Below, in pieces: positions 7,859 to 16,316 of a stretch of DNA of 64,000 nucleotides. The position numbers and the translations under genes are program-made. The first letter of the stretch is position 1. Each line of letters starts with the position of its first letter. Origin of the DNA: Meiothermus sp. Pnk-1. Lineage in GTDB: Bacteria; Deinococcota; Deinococci; Deinococcales; Thermaceae. The notes beneath the pieces were generated by a model, which was not told where the DNA came from, did no database searches, and saw nothing but the letters and a program-made list of their open reading frames with translations. The DNA lies in NCBI RefSeq assembly GCF_003226535.1, contig NZ_QKOB01000001.1, forward strand, positions 483,670 to 547,669, read 5' to 3'.

Positions 7859-8932
7859 ATGAAACATGAATCCCCGGTATTCACCCTGGTGGGTGAGGCT
7901 ACCCCTGGCCTTAGGGGCTTGATGCGGGAGCTCAGAGCGGTCTTGGAGGCCAAGGGGTACCGCTACGAGGAAAACCCCGAGACTCCCCGGCTGGTGCTCA
8001 ACCAGATCACCGCCGAGAACCCCCGGCCCTACCGACGTAAAGCCCAGGGCACCTTGGTGATCTCCTTCCTCGAGACCCCCCAGATGCCTCCCGACCCCAT
8101 CGCCTCGCTCTACCCCTACTTGGTCAGGGCGCTCTCCAACCAGATGGTGCTGTATGTACCGGGCGAGGGGGCGCACTTTTTGACCCTCGAGCTGGGCCAC
8201 TACATGGAACCTGACGGTCCGGGCTTCGCCGAGCGGGTCTACGAGCGCATCCGGCCCATCGCCAGCTCGACCTTGGTGGTCAATAACCGTTTCGATCCCG
8301 ACCTCGAGCCCGAACTGTGGCAGGGGGACGAGCTCACCCGCGCCCTCTCCCGCGCCGGGGCCAAACTGGCCGAGTGGGACCTGCTCCCAGCGCCCTTCCC
8401 CATCGAGGAGATCCTCTCCCCCGAGGACCTTCGCCACGTCAAAAGGCTCTACGGGATCGGCGGGCTCTCCTACGGCAACCTCTCGGTGCGCAAGGACGCC
8501 AAGCGCTTTTGGATGTCGGCCAGCGGGGTGGACAAGAGCAACATGCGCGAGGTGGGCCGCGACTTCCTGATGGTCAAGGACTATGACGCCCAGGAGAACC
8601 TGATGGTCCTGTCGGTGCCGCCTTCGATAGAACCTCGCCGGGTTAGCGTGGATGCCATCGAGCACTGGATGATCTACCGCGAGCACCCCGCGGTGGGGGC
8701 CATCATCCACGTCCATGCTTGGATGGAGGAGGCTCCCGCCACCCAGTTCAACTACCCCTGTGGCTCGTACCAGCTGGCCGAGGCCGTGGCCGAGAAGGTG
8801 CGCGAGGCCAAAGACCCCAGCCGGGCCATCGTGGGCCTCAAAAACCACGGCCTGACCATCACCGGGCGGAGCATTGACGATATCCTAAAGCGCATCGAGG
8901 GCCGCTTGCTCAAGACCGTCCCGATGACCTAG
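7859..8932 (+). CDS. Class II aldolase/adducin-domain protein with a unique N-terminal domain
   Basis: 357 residues. From about residue 185 it matches class II (zinc) aldolases such as L-fuculose-phosphate aldolase: GGLSYGNLSVR, MSASGVDKSNM, an HVHAWMEEA zinc-ligand motif and LKNHGLTITG. The first 170 residues are not part of the standard 200-220 aa fold and I cannot place them. The start is fixed by AGGAGGT 4 nt before the ATG at 7859. A Zn-dependent dehydrogenase gene follows after about 125 bp; the pair could act in sugar or polyol breakdown, but the substrate is unknown. Confidence 0.85.
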   Translation: MKHESPVFTLVGEATPGLRGLMRELRAVLEAKGYRYEENPETPRLVLNQITAENPRPYRRKAQGTLVISFLETPQMPPDPIASLYPYLVRALSNQMVLYVPGEGAHFLTLELGHYMEPDGPGFAERVYERIRPIASSTLVVNNRFDPDLEPELWQGDELTRALSRAGAKLAEWDLLPAPFPIEEILSPEDLRHVKRLYGIGGLSYGNLSVRKDAKRFWMSASGVDKSNMREVGRDFLMVKDYDAQENLMVLSVPPSIEPRRVSVDAIEHWMIYREHPAVGAIIHVHAWMEEAPATQFNYPCGSYQLAEAVAEKVREAKDPSRAIVGLKNHGLTITGRSIDDILKRIEGRLLKTVPMT

Positions 8933-8955
8933 CCGCAACCGGGTGGGTCTGGAGC

Positions 8956-8981
8956 TATAGTAGGGGGTAGGTCTGCAGACC
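8956..8981 (+). promoter_or_regulatory. Possible -10 box with palindromic operator
   Basis: TATAGT (8956-8961) is followed by the perfect 12-bp palindrome GGTCTGCAGACC (8970-8981), which would overlap the transcript start. No clear -35 is seen, which would suit an activator or repressor site upstream of the dehydrogenase. Confidence 0.4.
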
Positions 8982-9059
8982 CCGCGTCGCGTTTGTATGG
9001 TGCAAGCTCCTGCCCTTCCCGCCAAGGCCACCCACCGCCTTTCTTCGAGCCGGGCGATG

Positions 9060-10175
9060 ATGAAGGCTATCTTGTACCAAGCGTCCATTCCTCGCTTTGT
9101 GGCGGCGCGGCTGTTGGGCAAGCGCTTCCCGGTCCGGGCGCTCCCCCTCCGGTGCGTAAGCCTCCCCGAGCCCGAACCCCTGCACGGCTATGAGCGCCTC
9201 CGGGTGCGGATGAGCGGGATCTGCGGCTCGGACTTGGCGTTGCTCTACGGCAAGAACTCCCCCGCGCTCTCGCCTTTTTTCTCCTTCCCGGCGGTGCTGG
9301 GTCACGAGATCCTGGCCGAGCTGGGCGGGGTGCGGGTGGCGGTGAACCCGGTGCTCGGTTGCCTCGAGCGCGGCCTGCCGGAATGTCCGGCTTGTGCGCG
9401 CGGGGAAGACCACCTCTGCCAGAACATCGCCGAGGGCAATCTCTCCTCCAACCTGCTCGGCTTTTGCGCGGAGTTGCCGGGTGGCTGGAGCCAGCGCATC
9501 CTGGCCCACCGCGAGCGCATTCACCCCATCCCCGAAGGGGTCCCCGACGAGCGGGCGGTGCTCACCGAGCCCCTGGCGGTGGTGGTGCGCGGGGTCAAAC
9601 AGGGGCTGGCCAAGGACTGGCCCAAGGACGTACTGGTGATCGGGGCAGGAACCATCGGGCTGCTCACGGTAAAGGCTTTGCGGGTGCTGGGTTTCGCGGG
9701 CCCGGTCCACGTGGTGGCCCGCCATAGCCGTCAGGTCGAACTGGCCAAGGCCCTGGGGGCCAGCGCCACCCACGCCTCCACCGCCGAGGCCCAACAGGCC
9801 TACGGGGCCAAGCGCTATCGGGGGACTTTGGGGGCCACCGCCTGGCGTGGCGGCTTCGACGCGGTAATCGAGGCTTCGGGCAGCCCTGGCGGGCTTCAGG
9901 AGGCCAGCTGGGCGGTGCGCGAGGGGGGGCGGGTGGTGCTGCTTGGCGCCCCCGGCCAGGCCTGGCACGACTTCTCGCCCTACTGGTTCCGCGAGGTGCG
10001 CCTCTTCGGCAGCTACTGCTATAGCTGGGACGACTTTGCCGAGGCGGTGAAGATGCTCCCTTACGCCGAGGGGATCGAGCAGTTGGTGGCGAAGAAATAT
10101 CCGCTCGAGGCCTGGCCCGAGGCCATCAAGGCCGCAGTGACCCACAAGGGAGCGAAGATCGTGTTCGCGCCCTGA
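9060..10175 (+). CDS. Zinc-dependent medium-chain alcohol/sugar dehydrogenase
   Basis: 371 residues of the MDR superfamily. GICGSD and GHEILAEL carry the catalytic zinc ligands. A cysteine-rich lobe (GCLERGLPECPACARGEDHLC) holds the structural zinc ligands. VIGAGTIGLLTV is the Rossmann GxGxxG. The general resemblance is to threonine/sorbitol dehydrogenases. Start: two adjacent ATGs at 9057 and 9060, and MKAILYQ fits the family N-terminus; a frame from 8997 adds 21 residues without family support. Its substrate is unknown; the aldolase gene upstream suggests a carbohydrate. Confidence 0.85.
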   Translation: MKAILYQASIPRFVAARLLGKRFPVRALPLRCVSLPEPEPLHGYERLRVRMSGICGSDLALLYGKNSPALSPFFSFPAVLGHEILAELGGVRVAVNPVLGCLERGLPECPACARGEDHLCQNIAEGNLSSNLLGFCAELPGGWSQRILAHRERIHPIPEGVPDERAVLTEPLAVVVRGVKQGLAKDWPKDVLVIGAGTIGLLTVKALRVLGFAGPVHVVARHSRQVELAKALGASATHASTAEAQQAYGAKRYRGTLGATAWRGGFDAVIEASGSPGGLQEASWAVREGGRVVLLGAPGQAWHDFSPYWFREVRLFGSYCYSWDDFAEAVKMLPYAEGIEQLVAKKYPLEAWPEAIKAAVTHKGAKIVFAP

Positions 10176-10226
10176 GGTGTGGGGTAACGCAAAACCCCAG
10201 GGCTCGAGCCGGGCTAGGCTCGAGGT

Positions 10227-10385
10227 ATGCCCGAGACACCCGAGCAAAAAGACAGCCAGTTGGAAGGGCAGCGCACCGACCCCGACCGTTCCGTACAGCG
10301 CGCGAGCTTTACCGGTTACGTCATTCTGGGGCTGGCGGTGGTTGGGGTGTTTTTGCTCATCTACGTGCTGGCCCCTCGAGGTTAG
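10227..10385 (+). CDS. Small single-pass membrane protein, 52 aa
   Basis: Begins MPETPEQKDSQLEG. It has a charged N-terminal half and one hydrophobic helix (GYVILGLAVVGVFLLIYVLA) before a short C-terminus. TAGGCT (10215-10220) is 6 nt before the ATG, the leaderless arrangement seen for many genes here. The layout recalls accessory membrane peptides of respiratory complexes, but there is no sequence match I can defend. Confidence 0.65.
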   Translation: MPETPEQKDSQLEGQRTDPDRSVQRASFTGYVILGLAVVGVFLLIYVLAPRG

Positions 10386-10431
10386 GGGCGGCGCGGAGCC
10401 GCCGCGCTAGCCACTCCGTTACAATGCGGCC

Positions 10432-11502
10432 ATGCTGAACTATATCCTCCTCGTCTTCGTACCGATCGCTTTGCTGCTCGAGCTAATGCACGCTCCGGGG
10501 GTATGGATCTTCGTCGCCTCGGCCCTGGCCCTCTTGCCGCTGGCGAGCCTGATGGGCCGGGCCACCGAGGAGCTCGCGGCCCGCACCGGGAGCACCGTGG
10601 GCGGGCTCTTAAATGCCACCTTTGGCAACGCCGCCGAGCTGATCATCGCCGGGGTGGCGTTGGCGGCGGGAAAGCTCGAGGTGGTGAAGGCCTCGATCAC
10701 CGGTTCGATCCTCTCCAACTTGCTCCTGGTGTTGGGGCTTTCGATCCTCCTGGGGGGGTTGCGCTTCAACACCCAGCGCTTCAACGCCAACTCGGCCAAC
10801 ATCATGGCGACGCTCTTGGCGCTTTCGATGGTGGCCTTTCTGCTCCCGGCCTTCTTCGACCTGGCCGAGCGCACGTATTTTCGGGTAGACCCCACCCTGC
10901 CCGACCTCGATTTCAGCCATGCGGCGGCCATCGTGCTGGTTTTGGTGTACCTGGCCAACATCTGGTTCAGCCTGCGCACCCACCGCGACCTGGTGAGCGG
11001 GCGCGACGAAGCCCACCCCGAAGACCATCCGGCCACCTGGAGCGTTCCGGTCTCGATCGGAGTGCTGGCCTCGGCCACGGCAGGGGTGGCGGTGATGGCC
11101 GAGTTTTTGGTGGGCAGCCTCGAGGCCGCGACCTCGGTGCTGGGCCTGTCCGAGTTCTTCGTGGGGATCATCCTGATCCCCTTGGTCGGCAACGCCGCCG
11201 AGCACTTCGCGGCGATCGGCTTCGCCATCAAGAACAAGATGGACCTGGCGGTGCAGATCGCCATCGGCTCGGCCCTCCAGATCGCCCTGCTGGTCGCGCC
11301 GCTGCTCATCCTGTTGGGCTGGATCATCGGCCAGCCGATGAACCTGGTATTCCAAAATCCCCTCGAGCTGGCCGCCCTGGCCGCCAGCATCATCGCCACC
11401 AACGCGGTGGTACGCGACGGGGAGACCAACTGGCTGGAAGGCTTCTTGTTGCTGGGGGTTTACGTGCTGCTAGGCTTCGCGTTCTTCTTCACGCCGAGGT
11501 AG
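10432..11502 (+). CDS. Calcium/proton exchanger (CaCA family, Cax)
   Basis: 356 residues with about 11 membrane helices. The two alpha repeats are clear: LLNATFGNAAELI in the first half and PLVGNAAEHFAAIGFA in the second, each with the acidic residue that binds Ca2+ or H+. An acidic loop (GRDEAHPEDHP) separates the halves. It probably exports Ca2+ from the cytoplasm using the proton gradient. TACAAT (10420-10425) lies 6 nt before the ATG, a leaderless start. Length and motifs are normal for bacterial CaxA/ChaA-like exchangers. Confidence 0.93.
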   Translation: MLNYILLVFVPIALLLELMHAPGVWIFVASALALLPLASLMGRATEELAARTGSTVGGLLNATFGNAAELIIAGVALAAGKLEVVKASITGSILSNLLLVLGLSILLGGLRFNTQRFNANSANIMATLLALSMVAFLLPAFFDLAERTYFRVDPTLPDLDFSHAAAIVLVLVYLANIWFSLRTHRDLVSGRDEAHPEDHPATWSVPVSIGVLASATAGVAVMAEFLVGSLEAATSVLGLSEFFVGIILIPLVGNAAEHFAAIGFAIKNKMDLAVQIAIGSALQIALLVAPLLILLGWIIGQPMNLVFQNPLELAALAASIIATNAVVRDGETNWLEGFLLLGVYVLLGFAFFFTPR

Positions 11503-11563
11503 TCTCGTACTGTTCGGCGTTGTACGTCTTGACCCTCAAGCCCCAACTCTCGACCATATACCC

Positions 11564-12796
11564 ATGAGCGCACTCGCCGGCCTTCGTGTTCTCGACCTCT
11601 CGCGCGTGCTGGCTGGGCCGTACTGCACCCAGATACTCGCCGATCTGGGGGCTACGGTCTGGAAAATTGAACCCCTGTGGGGCGACGAAACCCGCAGCTG
11701 GGGGCCTCCCTTTATCGAACCCGACGGATGCGCCGGCTGGAAGCCGGGGCCGAAAGGGGAGAGTGCGTACTACCTCTCGGTGAACCGGAATAAGAAAAGC
11801 TTGGCCATCAACCTGAAGGACCCTCGAGGGGCCGAACTCGTGCGGCGGCTGGCGGAGAGGGCCGATGTGCTGGTGGAGAACTACAAGGTGGGTGACCTGG
11901 CCCGCTACGGCTTGGATTACGCGACCCTAGCTGTCCTCAACCCGCGGCTCATCTACCTCTCGGTGACCGGCTACGGGCAGACCGGGCCGCGGCGAGGTGA
12001 GCCCGGTTACGACGTGGCGGTGCAGGGGCTGATTGGCATCATGTCGGTGACGGGCGAGCCGGAGGGGCCGCCGATGCGGGTGCCGGTGGCCTGGATCGAC
12101 CTGATGACCGGGCTGAACGGAGCCATCGCGGTACTGGCGGCGCTGTTCGAGCGGCAGACCAGCGGCCTAGGACAGCACATCGACCTGGCCCTTTTCGACG
12201 TGGGCCTGGCGGCGATGGCCAACCTGGCCCAGAGCTATTTGCTCACCCAGAAGCTCCCAGAGCGGCTGGGAAACGGCCACCCCCAGATCGTGCCCTACGG
12301 GGCGTTTGAGGCCGCCGACGGCTGGTTTATGCTCACCATCGGCAACGACGAGCAGTACCGCCGGTTTTGCGGGGCCATCGGCCACCTCGAGCTGTGGGAG
12401 GATCCCCGCTTCCAGAGCAACCCCAGCCGGGTCGAGCACCGCGCCGAACTCGTCGCTCGGCTCGCGGAAATCTTGCGCGAGCAGCCCCGAGACCACTGGC
12501 TGAACCTGTTGCGGCAGGCCGGGGTTCCCGCCACCCCGGTCAACAACCTGGCCGAAGCCTTCGCCGAGCCGCAGGCCCAGGCCCGGCGGATGCAGGAGGA
12601 GGTCGAGCACCCCACGCTCGGACGGATTCCCCTCCTGGGCAGCCCGCTGGGGCACCTCTCGCGCACCCCCGCCGCGATCCGCCGTGCCCCGCCGCTCTTG
12701 GGGGCCGATACGCTCGAGGTTTTGCGCGACGAACTGGGCTTGGGCGAGCCGGAGGTGCTCGAGCTGGCCCAGGCCGGGGTACTCAAGCTACGGTAA
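11564..12796 (+). CDS. CaiB/BaiF class III CoA-transferase
   Basis: 410 residues. The N-terminus LAGLRVLDLSRVLAGPYCTQ and VNRNKKSLAINLKDPRG are typical. The catalytic aspartate is probably D179 in AWIDLMTG. Further family blocks are GYGQTGPRRGEPGYD, GHPQIVPYGAFEA and GVPATPVNNLAE. Enzymes of this family move CoA between carboxylic acids (formyl-, carnitinyl-, succinyl-CoA and others); the substrate cannot be read from sequence. It is transcribed alone, 61 nt after the Cax gene; TTGACC at 11529 and CATATA at 11555 could be its promoter, but with a long 20-bp spacer. Confidence 0.92.
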   Translation: MSALAGLRVLDLSRVLAGPYCTQILADLGATVWKIEPLWGDETRSWGPPFIEPDGCAGWKPGPKGESAYYLSVNRNKKSLAINLKDPRGAELVRRLAERADVLVENYKVGDLARYGLDYATLAVLNPRLIYLSVTGYGQTGPRRGEPGYDVAVQGLIGIMSVTGEPEGPPMRVPVAWIDLMTGLNGAIAVLAALFERQTSGLGQHIDLALFDVGLAAMANLAQSYLLTQKLPERLGNGHPQIVPYGAFEAADGWFMLTIGNDEQYRRFCGAIGHLELWEDPRFQSNPSRVEHRAELVARLAEILREQPRDHWLNLLRQAGVPATPVNNLAEAFAEPQAQARRMQEEVEHPTLGRIPLLGSPLGHLSRTPAAIRRAPPLLGADTLEVLRDELGLGEPEVLELAQAGVLKLR

Positions 12797-12932
12797 AATC
12801 GCGCTAATCCCTCGCGTTGGGCGTACGACGAGGACGTTAGGGCCGCAGGAGACCTCCGCACCCAAATCGCCGGGGCGCTAGGTGAGCTTGCTGACAAACT
12901 GGAAAACCCGGAGTGTTATGTTGCAGACCTAA

Positions 12933-12974
12933 CGAGCCCCCCACCGTAGAGGCCTGTTTGTCCATGGGGGCTCG
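12933..12974 (+). promoter_or_regulatory. Inverted repeat in the leader of the osmoprotectant operon
   Basis: CGAGCCCCC (12933-12941) and GGGGGCTCG (12966-12974) are exact inverted copies around a 24-nt loop. They end just before the GGGAGGAGAG ribosome site of the binding-protein gene. A weak promoter (CTGACA 12891, TTATGT 12916) lies upstream. A regulatory RNA role is speculative. Confidence 0.5.
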
Positions 12975-12989
12975 CCCCGGGAGGAGAGC

Positions 12990-13892
12990 ATGAACAAGGT
13001 ATTCGCCTTTTTGGTTGCGCTGGGGATGGGCCTGGCCCTGGCGCAAAAGGGTCCTGTCGTGGTCGGTTCCAAGATCGATACCGAGGGGGCGGTGCTGTGC
13101 CAGATGACCAAGCTGGTCCTCGAGGCGGGCGGTTTCCGGGTCAGCGACCGTTGCAGCTTCGGTCCCACCGCGGTAGTACGCAAAGCCCTCCTCTCGGGCG
13201 AGATCGACCTCTACCCCGAGTACACCGGCACCGCCGTCACCCAGTTCTTCCCGGGCGAGAAAATAGACGCCCGCAACGCCGCCCAAGCCTACGCCAAGGC
13301 TAAGCAGCTGGACGCTAAAAACGGCGTCGTCTGGTTGGCGGCGGCTCCGGCTAACAACACCTGGGCCATCGCGGTGCCCAAGGCCCTGGCCGATAAGGAG
13401 AACCTCAAGACCATCGCCGACTTCGCCCGGTATGTCAACGCGGGCAAGCCGGTGAAGCTGGCGGCCAGCCAGGAGTTTGTGGACCGCGACGACGCCCTCA
13501 AGGCTTTCGAGAAGGTCTACGGCTTCAAGCTCAAGCCCGAGCAACTGCTCATCCTCCCCGGCGGCAACACCACCCAGACCGAACAGGCCGCTGCCCAGGG
13601 CACCAGCGGGGTCAATGCCGCCATGGCCTACGGCACCGACGGCGGGATCGCGGCCCTCGGCCTGGTGGCCCTCACCGACCCGCAGGGCGCGGTGGCGGTG
13701 TACCAGCCTGCCCTCACCGTGCGCAAGGCCGTAGCCGACAAATACCCGGAGATTGCCCGGCTGATGAACCCCATATTTGCCGCGCTGGATGAAGCCACCC
13801 TCTCGAGCCTGAACGCCCAAGTGGCCGTAGGCGGCAAGAACCCGGCCGACGTGGCGCGGGGGTACCTCCAGGGCAAGGGCCTCCTGAAGTAG
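12990..13892 (+). CDS. Osmoprotectant ABC transporter substrate-binding protein (YehZ/OsmF type)
   Basis: 300 residues with a signal peptide (MNKVFAFLVALGMGLALAQ). The mature part matches the OpuAC/QAT family: VVVGSKIDTEGAVLCQM, DLYPEYTGTAV, NNTWAIAVP, and a late PVLTVR-like segment. It should bind glycine betaine or a related quaternary amine outside the membrane. A strong GGGAGGAGAG site precedes the ATG. It opens a four-gene operon in the order binding protein, permease, ATPase, permease, as in yehZYXW. Confidence 0.92.
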   Translation: MNKVFAFLVALGMGLALAQKGPVVVGSKIDTEGAVLCQMTKLVLEAGGFRVSDRCSFGPTAVVRKALLSGEIDLYPEYTGTAVTQFFPGEKIDARNAAQAYAKAKQLDAKNGVVWLAAAPANNTWAIAVPKALADKENLKTIADFARYVNAGKPVKLAASQEFVDRDDALKAFEKVYGFKLKPEQLLILPGGNTTQTEQAAAQGTSGVNAAMAYGTDGGIAALGLVALTDPQGAVAVYQPALTVRKAVADKYPEIARLMNPIFAALDEATLSSLNAQVAVGGKNPADVARGYLQGKGLLK

Positions 13893-13894
13893 CG

Positions 13895-15211
13895 GTGGAG
13901 GGCTTGCGCCCAACTCGGCGTCCGTTTCTGGTCCACCCCGTGGCGTGGTTGGCTGCGGGGCTGGGTCTGGGGGCGCTTTGGGGGCCCTGGTTGGTGCTCA
14001 AGCCGACGCGTATCTCAGCCGGAGTGGGTTACACGGCGTTCGGACTGGAGCCCCTTTGGGCGGCGGGTATGCTGGTCCTTTGGCTTGCGCTACCCGCTTT
14101 CAAGGGGGCCTGGCGCGGGCTGGTCGCGGGGTTGGGGGTACTGCTCTGGGGCGGTTTGGTCTTCGCCGGGACGGGGCGATTGCTGGCGGGGGCCGGGGAG
14201 TTCGCCCGGGTTTCTCCAGGGGGGGGCTTCTGGCTCAGCATCCCGGCTTTTTACTTGGCGTTCTTCGCCGCCTACCGCGAGGCGGGCTGGCGGGCCACCT
14301 GGACGGCTCCGGTTGCCTTGGCCGCCCTGGTCTGGCTGGGGGTTTTCGACCGGATGGGCCCTGTGGTGGAGTTGGACGCTTGGCGTTCCCAGTTCGGCAC
14401 CGAGGCCTGGCGGCACCTGGCCCTCTCCGGTAGCGCCCTCATCCAAGCGGTGCTGGTCGGGGTTCCGTTGGGGATCCTGGCCTCGAGGGGACGTAGCTTC
14501 GGCTGGGTGGTGGGGGCGGTGGGGTTTTTGCAGACCATCCCTTCCTTGGCCCTCTTCGGCCTTTTGCTGGTGCCGCTGGCGTGGCTTTCCAGGGCCCTGA
14601 GCCTCGAGGTCGCCCTGGCCACGCTGGCGGTTGGGGCTTTGCTGGTGCGCGCCTTCTGGGCGGTGGGGAGCTGGGCGGTGTTCGCGGTGGCCCTGCCGGT
14701 GGGGATGCTGGGCATGGCGGTGATCGGGGCGTTGCTCTTTGGCCTGTTGGGTCCAGATCCGCTGCACCTGGCTCTGAACGCGCCGCTCGCCGAGGCGGGG
14801 GTGCGGGGGATCGGGGCGGCCCCGGCGGTGCTGGCGCTCACCCTCTACGCGCTGTTGCCCATCGTGGCCGGGACCAGGGCAGGGCTACAGGCCATTCCCG
14901 AGGAGCTCCGCCAGGCCGGGCGGGGAATGGGCATGAGCCCGCGGCAGCTATTTTGGCAGGTGGAGCTGCCGCTGGCGTTGCCCCTGGTGATGGAGGGGGT
15001 GCGCGGGGCCGCCGTGCTCACCCTCGGCCTCACCACCGTCGCCGCCCTCATCGGGGCGGGTGGGCTGGGCTTCTTTATCCTGCGCGGGGTGGAGGGCGGG
15101 GCGCCGGATCTGGTGCTGCTAGGGGTCGTGCCGGTGGTCGCCTTGGCCTTGTTGGCCGACGTGCTGCTGCGGCGGCTGGGGCGATGGCTGAGGCCGCGGG
15201 GGGTGGGATGA
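13895..15211 (+). CDS. Osmoprotectant ABC transporter permease (YehY type)
   Basis: 438 residues starting at GTG 13895, two bases after the upstream stop. An N-terminal membrane region of about 190 residues precedes the BPD_transp_1 domain. The latter has the EAA-type loop (IPEELRQAGRGMGMSPRQLFWQVELP, with the coupling Gly) that contacts the ATPase. The extra N-terminal helices are characteristic of YehY rather than of the shorter OpuCB. The stop overlaps the start of the ATPase gene (ATGA). Confidence 0.9.
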   Translation: MEGLRPTRRPFLVHPVAWLAAGLGLGALWGPWLVLKPTRISAGVGYTAFGLEPLWAAGMLVLWLALPAFKGAWRGLVAGLGVLLWGGLVFAGTGRLLAGAGEFARVSPGGGFWLSIPAFYLAFFAAYREAGWRATWTAPVALAALVWLGVFDRMGPVVELDAWRSQFGTEAWRHLALSGSALIQAVLVGVPLGILASRGRSFGWVVGAVGFLQTIPSLALFGLLLVPLAWLSRALSLEVALATLAVGALLVRAFWAVGSWAVFAVALPVGMLGMAVIGALLFGLLGPDPLHLALNAPLAEAGVRGIGAAPAVLALTLYALLPIVAGTRAGLQAIPEELRQAGRGMGMSPRQLFWQVELPLALPLVMEGVRGAAVLTLGLTTVAALIGAGGLGFFILRGVEGGAPDLVLLGVVPVVALALLADVLLRRLGRWLRPRGVG

Positions 15212-16215
15212 TCCGCTTCGAGAACGTCGTCAAGCGCTACGGCGAGGCCCTGGCCCTGCGGGGGGTGAGCCTCGAGGTGGCGCAGGGCGAGCTGTGCGTG
15301 CTGCTGGGGCCTTCGGGGTGCGGCAAGACCACCCTCTTGCGCCTGGTGAACCGCCTGATCGAACCCAGCGAGGGCCGGGTCTTGGTGGGCGGCCGGGACG
15401 TGATGGACCTGGACCCGGTGGAGCTGCGGCGGGGGATGGGTTACGTCATCCAGGGCATCGGGCTTTTTCCCCACATGACCGTGCTCGAGAACATCGGGGT
15501 GGTGCCCAAGCTCCTGGGCTGGCCCAAGGAGCGTCGCGTGGCCCGGGCCCGCGAGATGCTGGCGTTGGTGGGGCTCGAGCCAAAGACCTTTCTCCACCGC
15601 TACCCCCGCGAGCTCTCCGGCGGGCAGGCCCAGCGGGTGGGGCTGGCCCGGGCGCTGGCCGCCGATCCGCCGATTCTGCTGATGGACGAGCCCTTCGGCG
15701 CGGTGGACCCGCCCACCCGCGCCCGCTTGCAAGAGGAGTTCTTGAGGCTCCAGGCGGTGCTGAGAAAAACCGTCCTCTTCGTCACCCACGACCTCGAGGA
15801 GGCGGTGCGGCTGGCCGACCGCATCTGCTTGATGAACCAGGGCCAGATCGAACAGCTAGACCCCCCCGAGCGCCTGCTGACCCACCCCCGGACCCCCTTC
15901 GTGGAGCGGTTTTTGGGGGAGAGCCGGGCCTTGCTGGTGCTCGAGCGCCACCCCCTCTCCGAGCTGCTCCAACCCTTGCCGGGCGGCCCAAGCCCGGACG
16001 GCCTGCCCCTCCTCTCGCTCTCCGCCACCGCCCGCGACGCGCTCTCGCAGATGATCGCCGCCGGGAGCGACCGGGCGCTGGTGCAAAACGAAGCGGGCGA
16101 AGTGGTGGGCGAGGTCTGGATGAGCATGGTATTGGCCCTGAGCAAAGGGGCCCGGTTTAGCGGGGATGGTAGGGGAGGGGTGTTTTTGGGACGACCGCGG
16201 GAAGGGGCGGGTTAG
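15208..16215 (+). CDS. Osmoprotectant ABC transporter ATPase (YehX/OpuCA type)
   Basis: 335 residues starting at ATG 15208 in a 4-nt overlap with the permease stop. Walker A GPSGCGKTT, Q-loop VIQGIGLFPH, signature LSGGQAQRVGLARAL, Walker B ILLMDEPFGAVD and the switch His in VTHDLEEA are all present. After the nucleotide-binding domain a C-terminal part of about 90 residues includes a single CBS-like segment (LSATARDALSQMIAAGSDRAL) that could sense ionic strength, as in OpuA. Confidence 0.93.
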   Translation: MIRFENVVKRYGEALALRGVSLEVAQGELCVLLGPSGCGKTTLLRLVNRLIEPSEGRVLVGGRDVMDLDPVELRRGMGYVIQGIGLFPHMTVLENIGVVPKLLGWPKERRVARAREMLALVGLEPKTFLHRYPRELSGGQAQRVGLARALAADPPILLMDEPFGAVDPPTRARLQEEFLRLQAVLRKTVLFVTHDLEEAVRLADRICLMNQGQIEQLDPPERLLTHPRTPFVERFLGESRALLVLERHPLSELLQPLPGGPSPDGLPLLSLSATARDALSQMIAAGSDRALVQNEAGEVVGEVWMSMVLALSKGARFSGDGRGGVFLGRPREGAG

Positions 16216-16316
16216 ACATCCTGTGGAAAGCTTCGCGGCCATCATGAGGCTGTTGTCAGGCTCCAAGATCGGTGGGTGGGCGCTGGGTTTTGCCGAGCCA
16301 GGCAAAGGATGATAGC

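Noticed and set aside
10386..10402. GC-rich hairpin after the 52-aa gene as a terminator
   Set aside because: Arms GGCGGC/GCCGCC are present but there is no T-run.
12837..13913. 358-codon minus-strand frame over the binding-protein gene
   Set aside because: Shadow of the plus-strand gene, with no ribosome site or family match.
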